Shown: in pieces, positions 7,619 to 14,824 of the stretch
Layout: each line of letters opens with the position of its first letter
Position numbering within the stretch: the stretch's first letter is position 1
Assembly: GCA_948517135.1 (NCBI GenBank)
Contig: CAORJJ010000015.1
Coordinates: 1 to 34,808, forward strand
Direction of reading: 5' to 3'
Source of the DNA: an uncultured Clostridia bacterium
GTDB taxonomy: Bacteria > Bacillota > Clostridia > TANB77 > CAG-508
Length of the DNA stretch: 34,808 nt
Notes under the pieces: model-generated
Told to the model about the DNA's origin: nothing
Seen by the model: only the letters and a program-made list of their open reading frames with translations
Database searches by the model: none
Position numbers and translations under genes: made by a program

Positions 7619-8245
7619 TTATTTAGAGTATAACTCAACGATTAAGTGTTCTTCAACTGGTAGATCGATTTCTTCTCTATTAACAACTCTAACAACTTTA
7701 GCACTTAAATTTTTGCTATCTAAGTCTAACCATTCAGGTATTGGTCTAGCACTACCTGCTTCAACATTAACTTTAATAACATTGTTGTCTTTTCTATTTT
7801 CTTTTATAGTAATAACATCTCCTGGTTTTACTAAATAAGAAGCTATATCTGTTTTAACACCATTAACTTCAAAGTTACCATGTGTTACTAATTGTCTAGC
7901 TTGAGGTCTTGAAACACCAAAACCTAATCTATATACAACATTATCTAATCTGCTTTCTAATATTTGTAAAAGGTTTGTACCTGTAATACCTTTTTTATTA
8001 GAAGCCATTTCAAAATATCTTCTAAATTGTTTTTCACCTACTCCGTAGAATGATTTTGTTTTTTGTTTTTCTCTTAATTGTGTACCGTATTCAGATAATT
8101 TTGTTCTTTTTTGTCCGTGTTGTCCTGGAGCATAATTTCTTCTTGTTACACTACATTTATCAGAATAACATCTTGAACCTTTTAAGAACAATTTTTGTCC
8201 TTCTCTACGGCATATACGACATTGTTCGTCTTTATATCTTGCCAT
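7619..8245 (-). CDS. rpsD: 30S ribosomal protein S4, zinc-type
   Basis: 208 aa. S4 is a primary 16S rRNA binding protein and, in other bacteria, a translational repressor. The N-terminus has four cysteines (C9, C12, C26, C31), as in zinc-binding S4 forms. The S4 RNA-binding domain is at about 95-160 (SRLDNVVYRLGFGVSRPQARQLVTHG). Starts MARYKDEQC. It lies within the alpha operon between rpsK and rpoA. In Bacillus subtilis rpsD is a separate autoregulated gene; here the Clostridia-like in-operon position is seen. The 78-base gap to rpoA shows no clear structure. Confidence 0.98.
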   Translation of the reverse strand: MARYKDEQCRICRREGQKLFLKGSRCYSDKCSVTRRNYAPGQHGQKRTKLSEYGTQLREKQKTKSFYGVGEKQFRRYFEMASNKKGITGTNLLQILESRLDNVVYRLGFGVSRPQARQLVTHGNFEVNGVKTDIASYLVKPGDVITIKENRKDNNVIKVNVEAGSARPIPEWLDLDSKNLSAKVVRVVNREEIDLPVEEHLIVELYSK

Positions 8246-8296
8246 TTGTTTAAATACACCTCTTTCTTAAATTTTTCTTTATATCAATCAATTCTT

Positions 8297-8698
8297 TTAT
8301 ACTCTTCTTCTTTTTGGTGGTCTACAACCATTATGTGGTATTGGAGTAACATCTTTAATCATTGTTATATCCAATCCTGCTGTTTGTAATGATCTGATTG
8401 CCGCTTCACGACCAGCACCAGGTCCTTTAACAAAAACTTCAACAGTTTTTAATCCATGTTCCATTGCTACTTTAGCTGCAGTTTCTGCTGCTTGACCAGC
8501 TGCAAATGGTGTACTTTTTCTAGATCCTTTAAAACCAAGTTCTCCAGCACTAGCCCAAGAGATAACATTTCCTTGAGTATCTGTTATAGAAACGATTGTG
8601 TTATTAAAACTAGAATGGATATGAGCTGAACCTTTATCTATGTTTTTTCTTTCTCTTCTTCTGATACCTGTTTTCTTTACGTTACTAGCTTTAGCCAT
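8297..8698 (-). CDS. rpsK: 30S ribosomal protein S11
   Basis: 133 aa, normal length. The N-terminal tail is rich in lysine and arginine (KKTGIRRRERKNIDKG). The conserved core reads AHIHSSFNNTIVSITDTQGNVISWASAG and the C-terminus is the invariant PIPHNGCRPPKRRRV. It forms part of the 30S platform near the mRNA exit. The ATG has GGAGGTAAATACCAA upstream. It lies 24 bases after rpsM. Confidence 0.98.
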   Translation of the reverse strand: MAKASNVKKTGIRRRERKNIDKGSAHIHSSFNNTIVSITDTQGNVISWASAGELGFKGSRKSTPFAAGQAAETAAKVAMEHGLKTVEVFVKGPGAGREAAIRSLQTAGLDITMIKDVTPIPHNGCRPPKRRRV

Positions 8699-8722
8699 TT
8701 GGTATTTACCTCCTAATTAATT

Positions 8723-9088
8723 TTATTTTTTACTCTTACTTACTAATTTTCTAGGACCTTTTCTTGTACGAGCATTAGTTTTTGTTCTTTGTCCTCTTAC
8801 AGGTAGTCCTCTTCTATGTCTAATTCCACGATAGCATCCTATTTCTGTTAATCTTTTTATATTTAAAGCTACTTCTCTTCTTAAGTCACCTTCTACTTTA
8901 AATCCTTCCATAGCTTTTCTAATTTTTGCTACTTCATCATCTGTTAAATCTTTTACTCTAGTATCTGGGTTTACACCAGCTTCTTTTAGAATTTTTTGAG
9001 AACTAGGTAAACCAACACCATATATGTATGTTAATCCTATCTCTACTCTTTTTTCTCTAGGTAAATCAACTCCTGCTATACGAGCCAT
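8723..9088 (-). CDS. rpsM: 30S ribosomal protein S13
   Basis: Start placed at ATG 9086-9088 (MARIAGVDLPREKRVEIGLTY), the conserved N-terminus. The in-frame ATG at 9106 overlaps the GGAGGTG binding site and is not the likely start. 121 aa. It has the H2TH-like region (YGVGLPSSQKILKEAGV) and the basic tail RGLPVRGQRTKTNARTRKGP that contacts P-site tRNA. First gene of the classical alpha operon. The 206-base spacer upstream contains a candidate regulatory hairpin (9215-9266). Confidence 0.97.
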   Translation of the reverse strand: MARIAGVDLPREKRVEIGLTYIYGVGLPSSQKILKEAGVNPDTRVKDLTDDEVAKIRKAMEGFKVEGDLRREVALNIKRLTEIGCYRGIRHRRGLPVRGQRTKTNARTRKGPRKLVSKSKK

Positions 9089-9294
9089 AAATTTTTGCAC
9101 CTCCATAAATTTTCATCTTTACTTTGTTTTTATTTGTTAGCTTGCTTTAATAATTAAACCTGAAATGTATTATATAAAATATAATAGTAATTTAATTATT
9201 TTTAGCATATATATAAACACAGTATGAATATCAGATTTTTCTGACAGCCGCTCCATAGACTGTGTTAATATCATAATTTGTTTGGATAAATTAA
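9089..9294 (-). other. rpmJ-rpsM spacer with nested hairpin
   Basis: A 206-base noncoding gap in an otherwise compact operon. On the minus strand an outer stem AACACAGT (9259-9266) with ACTGTGTT (9216-9223) encloses about 35 bases with an inner stem TCAGA/TCTGA (9240-9244 with 9231-9235) and a GGAGCGGCTG segment. The position, just before rpsM, is where the S4-responsive alpha-operon leader lies in enterobacteria, but the sequence is not recognisably the same. The rest is AT-rich with no ORF; a TATAAT-like sequence near 9170 lacks a convincing -35. Confidence 0.5.
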
Positions 9295-9408
9295 TTACCC
9301 TTGTCTTTGTTTATGCTTAGGGTTTTCGCATATAACTCTAACAACGCCTTTTCTTTTGATGATTTTGCATTTTTCGCAAATTTTCTTAACTGATGGTCTT
9401 ACTTTCAT
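9295..9408 (-). CDS. rpmJ: 50S ribosomal protein L36
   Basis: A 37-aa protein, MKVRPSVKKICEKCKIIK followed by RKGVVRVICENPKHKQRQG. It has the zinc ligands of the C+ form (C11, C14, C27, H32). The start ATG at 9406-9408 follows AGGAGGAAGAA. It lies 24 bases after infA, in the conserved infA-rpmJ order. Confidence 0.97.
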   Translation of the reverse strand: MKVRPSVKKICEKCKIIKRKGVVRVICENPKHKQRQG

Positions 9409-9432
9409 CTTTCTTCCTCCTAAAAAATATTA

Positions 9433-9651
9433 TTATTTTGCTCTCCAAGTAATTCTTCCTTTAGATAAATCATATGGTGATAACTCTAATTTTACTTTGT
9501 CACCTGGTAGAATTTTTATATAGTTCATTCTAAGCTTACCAGAAATGTGAGCTAAGACTTGATGACCATTCTCAAGTTCTACCTTAAAATTAGTATTTGG
9601 TAATGTTTCTACAACAACTCCCTCAACTTCGATTACATCTTCTTTAGACAA
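9433..9651 (-). CDS. infA: Translation initiation factor IF-1
   Basis: 72 aa, the normal length: an S1-like OB fold (SKEDVIEVEGVVVETLPN, FKVELENGHQVLAHISGK, RMNYIKILPGDKVKLELSPYD, GRITWRAK). IF-1 binds the 30S A site during initiation. The start codon is TTG with AAAGGGGG eight bases upstream. It is preceded by a perfect consensus promoter (9754-9782) and a structured leader, so it heads its own transcript infA-rpmJ-rpsM-rpsK-rpsD-rpoA-rplQ besides readthrough from map. Confidence 0.98.
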   Translation of the reverse strand: MSKEDVIEVEGVVVETLPNTNFKVELENGHQVLAHISGKLRMNYIKILPGDKVKLELSPYDLSKGRITWRAK

Positions 9652-9664
9652 ATTAAAACCCCCT

Positions 9665-9746
9665 TTACTTAGAACGCAAAGTAAGCCTTTATAGGCATTA
9701 TTTTCGTATATTTATTACTTCTCAAGATTGCCTCTTGAGCAATAAT
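9665..9746 (-). promoter_or_regulatory. Structured leader of the infA unit
   Basis: Three hairpins lie between the promoter and the infA start: TTATT.CTCAAG/CTTGAG..AATAA (9712-9746), GCCT-ATAA-AGGC (9685-9696), and TTACTT/AAGTAA (9665-9684), the last ending 1-2 bases before the AAAGGGGG binding site. The third could affect access to the infA binding site. The regulator is unknown. Confidence 0.5.
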
Positions 9747-9753
9747 CTAGAAT

Positions 9754-9782
9754 ATTATATCGCATTTTTATAGCAATGTCAA
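9754..9782 (-). promoter_or_regulatory. Consensus promoter before infA
   Basis: TTGACA (9777-9782), exactly 17 bases, TATAAT (9754-9759) on the minus strand. The -35 box and the first spacer bases are inside the last codons of map. This matches the SigA consensus at all 12 positions. Confidence 0.9.
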
Positions 9783-10538
9783 TATTTTTGGCTCATTTTC
9801 TGTAATTAAAATTGTGTTTTCATAATGTGCTGATAAACTTCCATCTTGAGTAATAATTGTCCAACCATCATCTAATTCCCATATATCAGGTTTTCCAGCT
9901 ATTACCATAGGTTCCACTGCTATTGTCATGCCTGGTTCAAGTTTTGGTCCTCTACCTGGTTTTCCATAGTTTGGAATTCCAGGATCTTCATGCATCTCTT
10001 TTCCTATTCCATGACCTTGAAATTCTCTAACAACAGAAAAACCAAACTGACTTACATAAGAATCTACTGCATGTGATATATCACCAACTCTATTACCAGC
10101 TTTTGCATATTTCATTGCTTCAAAAAATGCTTGTTTTGTAACTGCAACTAATTCTTGTGCTTGTTTACTACAATTTCCTACTAAAAATGTTCTTGCAGCA
10201 TCTCCATTATAACCATTTTTTAATACAACTAAATCTACACTAACTATATCACCATCTTTAATATATACATCTTTTGATGGTATTCCATGAATAACTTCAT
10301 CATTTATTGAAATACATAATGTTCCTGGAAAATTTGGAACTCCTCTTACTCCACTTGGATATCCTTTTTGAGCAGGAATTCCTCCATGTTCTTTAATAAA
10401 TTTATCTGCCATTTGATCTAATTCCAAAGTACTCATTCCAGGCTTTATTATTTTTTCTATATATTCATAAGTTAATGCAGTAATTTTACAAGCTTCCTGC
10501 ATTAACTCAATTTCTCTTTTCGATTTTATTGTAATCAT
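9768..10538 (-). CDS. map: Methionine aminopeptidase, type I
   Basis: 256 aa from ATG 10536-10538 (MITIKSKREIELMQEA), which follows AGAGGTTTAGA; the in-frame GTG at 10562 has no such site. It removes the initiator methionine from nascent proteins. The five metal ligands can be placed: two Asp in VSVDLVVLKNGYNGDAAR, His in EFQGHGIGKEMHE, Glu in TIAVEPMV, and Glu in SAHYENTILI. The substrate-side His motif (IPNFPGTLCISINDEVIHG) is present. It lies 40 bases after adk, as usual for Firmicutes. Its last codons overlap the infA promoter. Confidence 0.97.
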   Translation of the reverse strand: MITIKSKREIELMQEACKITALTYEYIEKIIKPGMSTLELDQMADKFIKEHGGIPAQKGYPSGVRGVPNFPGTLCISINDEVIHGIPSKDVYIKDGDIVSVDLVVLKNGYNGDAARTFLVGNCSKQAQELVAVTKQAFFEAMKYAKAGNRVGDISHAVDSYVSQFGFSVVREFQGHGIGKEMHEDPGIPNYGKPGRGPKLEPGMTIAVEPMVIAGKPDIWELDDGWTIITQDGSLSAHYENTILITENEPKILTLL

Positions 10539-10578
10539 TCTAAACCTCTTTTTTCTATCCACATATTGTTATTAAAAT

Positions 10579-11244
10579 TTATTTGTTTTTTAGATAATTT
10601 ATAACATCAACTGCTACTTCATCTTTCATTCTATTTACTGATTTACTTAATACAGTTGAATATAAAGCACCTGTTTCCTTGTAGTAATCTGCAACTGGTG
10701 CTGTTTCTCTATGATATACTTCTAATCTATTTTTAGCTTTTTCTAATTTATCATCATCTCTTTGATATAATTTACTACCACATTTATCACAAATACCTTC
10801 AACTTTTGATGGATGTAATACTGTATTATAAATAGCTTTACAAGCTGAATTCGTGCAAATCATTCTATTAGTAATTCTTTCTAGTATTTCTTCTTCTGGT
10901 GTTTCTAAGTTAACAACTATATCAATTTTCTTTCCTTCTTTAGCAAGCATTTCATCTAGAACTTTAGCTTGATTTACAGTTCTTGGGAATCCATCTAATA
11001 TTAAACCATCTTTAACGTCATTTTCTTTTAATCTAGAAGTAATTAATTCTACTGTCAAATCATCTGGAACTAATTGTCCTTTTGTCATATAACTATTAGC
11101 TCTTTGACCAATTTCTGTTCCTTCACTAATATATTTTCTAAAAATATCTCCACTAGAAATTGCTGGAATATTAAATTCTTTTGCAAGAATTTCTGCTACA
11201 CTTCCTTTTCCAGAAGCTGGAGCTCCTAACATAATAATAACCAT
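10579..11244 (-). CDS. adk: Adenylate kinase, zinc-lid type
   Basis: 221 aa; interconverts ATP + AMP and 2 ADP. The P-loop reads GAPASGKGS (7-15) where most adenylate kinases have GxPGxGKGT. The AMP-binding region (SSGDIFRKYI; LDGFPRTVNQA, 83-93) is intact. The lid has four cysteines, C130, C135, C152 and C155; the first pair is spaced by four residues (CTNSAC) instead of the usual two. The ATG follows AGGAGGTAACTATT. It lies between secY and map as in other Firmicutes. The unusual residues are conservative and the rest of the fold is complete, so I expect it to be active. Confidence 0.96.
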   Translation of the reverse strand: MVIIMLGAPASGKGSVAEILAKEFNIPAISSGDIFRKYISEGTEIGQRANSYMTKGQLVPDDLTVELITSRLKENDVKDGLILDGFPRTVNQAKVLDEMLAKEGKKIDIVVNLETPEEEILERITNRMICTNSACKAIYNTVLHPSKVEGICDKCGSKLYQRDDDKLEKAKNRLEVYHRETAPVADYYKETGALYSTVLSKSVNRMKDEVAVDVINYLKNK

Positions 11245-11325
11245 AATAGTTACCTCCTAAAAACTAAAATTTATACTAATTAAATACTACACTTCATATA
11301 ATATTTGATTAATATAAATTTATAA

Positions 11326-11366
11326 GCACATTTAGGTGGCTTTTTAAGCCACCTAAACTTTTGTGC
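11326..11366 (-). other. Long hairpin between secY and adk
   Basis: A perfect 12-bp stem (11331-11342 with 11346-11357, TTTAGGTGGCTT/AAGCCACCTAAA) with a 3-base loop, extended by GCACA/TGTGC across a 4-base bulge. It begins shortly after the secY stop. No U-tract follows on the minus strand, so it is unlikely to be an efficient terminator; it may be a processing, stability or attenuation element. Confidence 0.6.
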
Positions 11367-11369
11367 AAT

Positions 11370-12695
11370 TTATTTTTCTAAAAATCCTTTATAATGTCTC
11401 ATTACTAATTGAGATTCTAATTGTTGAACAGTTTCTAATGCAACACCAACTACTATAAGAATTGATGTACCACCAAATGAAATATCAATATCTGTAAATC
11501 TCATTAACATTGGAAGGATTGCAATTAAACTTAAGAATAAAGCTCCAAACCATGTTAATTTATTTAATATTGCTGTTATATAATCAGTTGTTGGTTTTCC
11601 AGCTCTAATTCCTGGAATAAATCCACCATTTTGTTTAATATTTGTTGATACTTCTGCTGGATTGAATGTTGCATATGTATAGAAGAATGTAAACCCAACT
11701 ATTAATAATAGATATACTATAGCGTTTGCTAAACTATATCCCCATGCAACTCCAGATGTAGAAGTAGCAATTGAAAAATTATATAGACCAGCTATAAAAC
11801 CTGTTCCACCAATTTTATCTGCTGCAAATATTTGAATAAGCATTGCAGGAAATGTCATAAATGATGATGCGAAAATTACTGGCATAACTCCAGCCATTGC
11901 TAGCTTAAGTGGAATATGAGTATTTTGTCCACCATACATTTTTCTTCCCACAACTTTTTTTGCATATTGCACTGGAACTTTTCTTTCTGCTTGTTGTACA
12001 AATACAACTCCTGCAACTAAAAGAATTGCTCCAATTATAATTGCAAGTGATGTAACTATTCCAACAGTATTTACTCCTGTTTCAGTTACAATTATGTTCC
12101 ATAATGTAACTATTCCTGATGGTAATCTTGAAATAATACCAACAAAGATAATCATTGATATACCATTTCCGATACCTTTGTTTGTAATTTGATCACCTAA
12201 CCACATTAATATAGCAGTACCTGTAATTAAAGATAATACAACTATCGAACCTGTTAGTAATCCTGGATTAATAAATATTCCAGATCCACTATATGAAATA
12301 TAGATTCCTAATCCTTCAACTAAAGCTAATACTATACTTAACATTTTTGTATATTTATTAATTTTTTGTTTTCCAGCTTCTCCACCTTCCTTCATCATTT
12401 TTTCTAATGAAGGTATAATCCAGCCTAACAATTGAATAACAATTGATGCTGTAATATATGGTGTTATTGTCATTGAGAATATTGATAATCTTGAGAAAGC
12501 TCCACCAGATATTGTATTAATTAATCCCATTATACTTCCTGTTGCAGAACTCATTTGCTCACCTAAGGCAATTGTATCTACACCTGGAACAGCGATATAA
12601 CAACCAAATCTGAAAATTACTATTAATAATAGTGTATATAAAATTCTTTTTCTTACTTCTGGAGTTTTCCAAGCATTTTTAATAGTTTTAAACAA
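11370..12695 (-). CDS. secY: Preprotein translocase subunit SecY
   Basis: 441 aa, about ten membrane helices, the channel of the Sec translocon. Typical segments are GCYIAVPGVD (TM1 region), SIMGLINTISGGAFSRLSIFSMTITPYITASIVIQL split over residues 54-89, QQAERKVPVQYAKKVVGRK (cytosolic loop) and GFIPGIRAGKPT. The start is TTG (12693-12695), directly after the rplO TAG; the binding site GAGGTG is inside the end of rplO, so translation is probably coupled. It is needed to export the surface proteins encoded in the right half of the window. Confidence 0.98.
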   Translation of the reverse strand: MFKTIKNAWKTPEVRKRILYTLLLIVIFRFGCYIAVPGVDTIALGEQMSSATGSIMGLINTISGGAFSRLSIFSMTITPYITASIVIQLLGWIIPSLEKMMKEGGEAGKQKINKYTKMLSIVLALVEGLGIYISYSGSGIFINPGLLTGSIVVLSLITGTAILMWLGDQITNKGIGNGISMIIFVGIISRLPSGIVTLWNIIVTETGVNTVGIVTSLAIIIGAILLVAGVVFVQQAERKVPVQYAKKVVGRKMYGGQNTHIPLKLAMAGVMPVIFASSFMTFPAMLIQIFAADKIGGTGFIAGLYNFSIATSTSGVAWGYSLANAIVYLLLIVGFTFFYTYATFNPAEVSTNIKQNGGFIPGIRAGKPTTDYITAILNKLTWFGALFLSLIAILPMLMRFTDIDISFGGTSILIVVGVALETVQQLESQLVMRHYKGFLEK

Positions 12696-13130
12696 CTAAA
12701 TCACCTCAATCTTTCCACCTGCAGCTTCTATTTTTTCTGCAGCAGCTTTAGTAAATCTTTTTGCTTTAACTGTTAACTTTTTATCTAAGTTTCCAGTAGC
12801 TAAAACAACTATTCCATCGTTTATTTTTCCGATAATTCCTTCTGCTAATAATGTTTCAGCTGTAACTTCTTTTGCTTCTGATTTGTTAAGCATTGTTAAA
12901 GTTACTTCTGTATAATTTTTAGCATGAATGTTTGTAAATCCTCTTTTTGGTAATCTTCTATATAATGGTGTTTGACCACCTTCAAATCCTCTTCTTACTC
13001 CACCGCCGCTTCTTGCTTTTTGTCCTTTATGACCTCTACCAGAAGTTTTTCCAAGACCTGAACCAATTCCACGTCCAACTCTTCTTCTAGTTTGTCTTTT
13101 TGTAGCTGGCTTGATGTTTCCTAATTCCAT
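12696..13130 (-). CDS. rplO: 50S ribosomal protein L15
   Basis: 144 aa. Conserved N-terminus ATKRQTRRRVGRGIGSGLGK and GRGHKGQKARSGGGVRRGFEGGQTPL (two parts of the glycine/arginine-rich 23S-binding tail), then the globular C-terminal domain. It lies where rpmD-rplO is usual, but no rpmD is present between it and rpsE. An internal promoter (13174-13201) lies upstream. GAGGAGGTGCAAAAAG precedes the ATG. Confidence 0.98.
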   Translation of the reverse strand: MELGNIKPATKRQTRRRVGRGIGSGLGKTSGRGHKGQKARSGGGVRRGFEGGQTPLYRRLPKRGFTNIHAKNYTEVTLTMLNKSEAKEVTAETLLAEGIIGKINDGIVVLATGNLDKKLTVKAKRFTKAAAEKIEAAGGKIEVI

Positions 13131-13173
13131 CTTTTTGCACCTCCTCTATTTGGTTTTTATTAATTTCGAATTT

Positions 13174-13201
13174 ATTATATCATTAAATAATACAATTTCA
13201 A
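13174..13201 (-). promoter_or_regulatory. Internal promoter before rplO-secY
   Basis: TTGAAA (13196-13201), 16-base spacer, TATAAT (13174-13179) on the minus strand, in the rpsE-rplO gap. It would transcribe rplO, secY, adk and map separately from the upstream ribosomal genes. Confidence 0.65.
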
Positions 13202-13221
13202 TAAATTCTATAAAATTTTTA

Positions 13222-13710
13222 TTATAATATTTCGCTAACTTTTTTTCCTCTTTTTTTAGCAACTGATTCAACAGTTTGCATATTTTTAAGAGCTTCAATA
13301 GTAGCATATACAACGTTTCTTGGATTATTTGTTCCAATAACTTTTGTATTTATATCTTTATAACCTGCAAGTTCAAGAACTGGTCTAACGCTACCACCAG
13401 CGATAACTCCAGTACCTTCTGCACCTGGTTTTAACATAACTTTAGCGCTACCAAATCTACCAACAAATTCATGTGGTATTGTTGTTCCAACAATTGGAAC
13501 TGTTATTAAATTCTTTTTAGCATCTTCAATAGCTTTTTTGATTGCATCTGGAACTTCTGATGCTTTTCCATTACCAACACCAATATGTCCTTGCTCATCT
13601 CCAACAACTACAACAGCGCTAAATCTAAAAGTTCTACCACCTTTAACAACTTTTGCAACTCTGTTAATAGCTACTACAGTTTCTTTTAATTCTACTGATT
13701 TTTCTTCCAT
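13222..13710 (-). CDS. rpsE: 30S ribosomal protein S5
   Basis: 162 aa. The N-terminal double-stranded-RNA-binding-like domain (VVAINRVAKVVKGGRTFRFSA, GHIGVGNGKASEVPDAIKKA) and the C-terminal domain (GTGVIAGGSVRPVLELAGY, KVIGTNNPRNVVYATIEAL) are complete. It sits at the mRNA entry of the 30S and affects accuracy. AGGAGG lies 12 bases from the ATG, slightly far. It follows rplR after 29 bases. The normal downstream neighbour rpmD is absent. Confidence 0.98.
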   Translation of the reverse strand: MEEKSVELKETVVAINRVAKVVKGGRTFRFSAVVVVGDEQGHIGVGNGKASEVPDAIKKAIEDAKKNLITVPIVGTTIPHEFVGRFGSAKVMLKPGAEGTGVIAGGSVRPVLELAGYKDINTKVIGTNNPRNVVYATIEALKNMQTVESVAKKRGKKVSEIL

Positions 13711-13739
13711 GAGAATTTTTTTCCTCCTTCTTTACTTAA

Positions 13740-14099
13740 TTAGAAATCTAATCCTGCTTCACGAGCTGCTTCTGCTACTGCTTTTACAACACCGTGATAT
13801 ATAAATCCACCTCTATCAAAAACTACTTGTTTGATATTTTTCTTTAAAGCTTTTTCAGCAATTACTTTACCAACTTCTTTAGCTGCTTCAACATTTGCTG
13901 CTTTTGTTTTTATATCTTTATCTAAAGTTGAAACATATACAAGTGTTTCTCCTTTAACATCATCAATAACTTGAGCAATAATGTTTTTATTAGATTTTGT
14001 TACAGCAAGTCTTGGGCATTCTGTTGTTCCTGAAATTTTTGTACGTACTCTTGTATGACGTCTTGCTCTTTCAGCTTTTCTATCTATCTTAGTAATCAT
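13740..14099 (-). CDS. rplR: 50S ribosomal protein L18
   Basis: 119 aa, normal length. The N-terminal basic segment (RKAERARRHTRVRTKISGTTECPRLAV, in parts) is followed by VYVSTLDKDIKTKAANVEAAKEVG and the conserved FDRGGFIYHGVVKAVAEAAREAGLDF end. It binds 5S rRNA with L5. The 124-base spacer between it and rplF, with a 17-bp inverted repeat, is unusually long for this operon. Confidence 0.98.
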   Translation of the reverse strand: MITKIDRKAERARRHTRVRTKISGTTECPRLAVTKSNKNIIAQVIDDVKGETLVYVSTLDKDIKTKAANVEAAKEVGKVIAEKALKKNIKQVVFDRGGFIYHGVVKAVAEAAREAGLDF

Positions 14100-14126
14100 T
14101 TTTTCTCCTTTCTAGGTTCCCTTATA

Positions 14127-14179
14127 GGGGTATATTTAATCCCAAATTTGGTATATCTTTAAGGGATTAAATATACCCC
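14127..14179 (-). repeat. Perfect 17-bp inverted repeat between rplF and rplR
   Basis: GGGGTATATTTAATCCC (14127-14143) and its exact complement (14163-14179) flank a 19-base loop. No U-tract follows in the direction of transcription, so a simple terminator is unlikely. It fills most of the rplF-rplR gap. It could be an RNA processing/stability hairpin, a regulatory site, or the remnant of a small palindromic element. Confidence 0.85.
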
Positions 14180-14223
14180 CTAAAGCAACTTTTACCTAAC
14201 ATTATTAATTAATGATCTAATTT

Positions 14224-14763
14224 CTATTTTTTACCAGCTTTACCTTCTTTACGTCTAATAACTTCTTCAGCATATTTAATACCTTTACCTCTATATACTT
14301 CAGGTGGTCTTTTTGTTCTGATAACAGCTGCTGTTTGACCAACTAGTTCTTTATCCATACCTTTAACAATTATTTCGTTTGCATTTGGTACATCAAAAGT
14401 AATTCCTTCTGGAGCAGCCATTTCTATTGGATGTGAATAACCTAAGTTTAATAATAAGTCATTTCCTTTTTTGCTAGCTCTATATCCAACACCATTAACT
14501 TCTAATTTTCTTTCAAAACCTTTTGTTGTTCCTTCAATCATGTTATTTAATAATGTTCTTGTTAAACCATGTAAACTTCTGTTTTCTGGTTGATCATCTG
14601 GTCTAACTACAGTTAGAACATTACCTTCAAGATTGATTTTCATATTTTTATGAAATTCTTTCTCTAAAGTTCCTTTAGGACCTTTTACAGTAATTTTTTG
14701 TTCATCAATTTTAATTTCAACACCTTCTGGTACTGTAATAGGTTTATTTCCTATTCTAGACAT
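14224..14763 (-). CDS. rplF: 50S ribosomal protein L6
   Basis: 179 aa. Two tandem L6 domains: the first includes MSRIGNKPITVPEGVEIKI and VKGPKGTLEKEF, and the second includes LEVNGVGYRASKKGNDLLLNLGYSHPIE, with the C-terminal signature RTKRPPEVYRGKGIKYAEEVIRRKEGK split about 150-176. It lies near the GTPase-associated region of the 50S. The ATG has GGAGGGAAATTCAAA upstream. Order rpsH-rplF-rplR is the normal spc order. Confidence 0.98.
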   Translation of the reverse strand: MSRIGNKPITVPEGVEIKIDEQKITVKGPKGTLEKEFHKNMKINLEGNVLTVVRPDDQPENRSLHGLTRTLLNNMIEGTTKGFERKLEVNGVGYRASKKGNDLLLNLGYSHPIEMAAPEGITFDVPNANEIIVKGMDKELVGQTAAVIRTKRPPEVYRGKGIKYAEEVIRRKEGKAGKK

Positions 14764-14824
14764 TTTGAATTTCCCTCCTTTTTTTATTATTTCGATTATT
14801 TTTATTTTATCTTAGTGGAAGATT

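Noticed and set aside
13146..13337. 63-codon minus-strand frame in the rpsE-rplO gap as a candidate rpmD
   Set aside because: It overlaps the end of rpsE in another frame, its sequence does not resemble L30, and it contains the promoter; it is a chance frame.
14127..14179. Intrinsic terminator between rplF and rplR
   Set aside because: No U-tract follows the stem on the minus strand, and essential genes of the same operon lie downstream.
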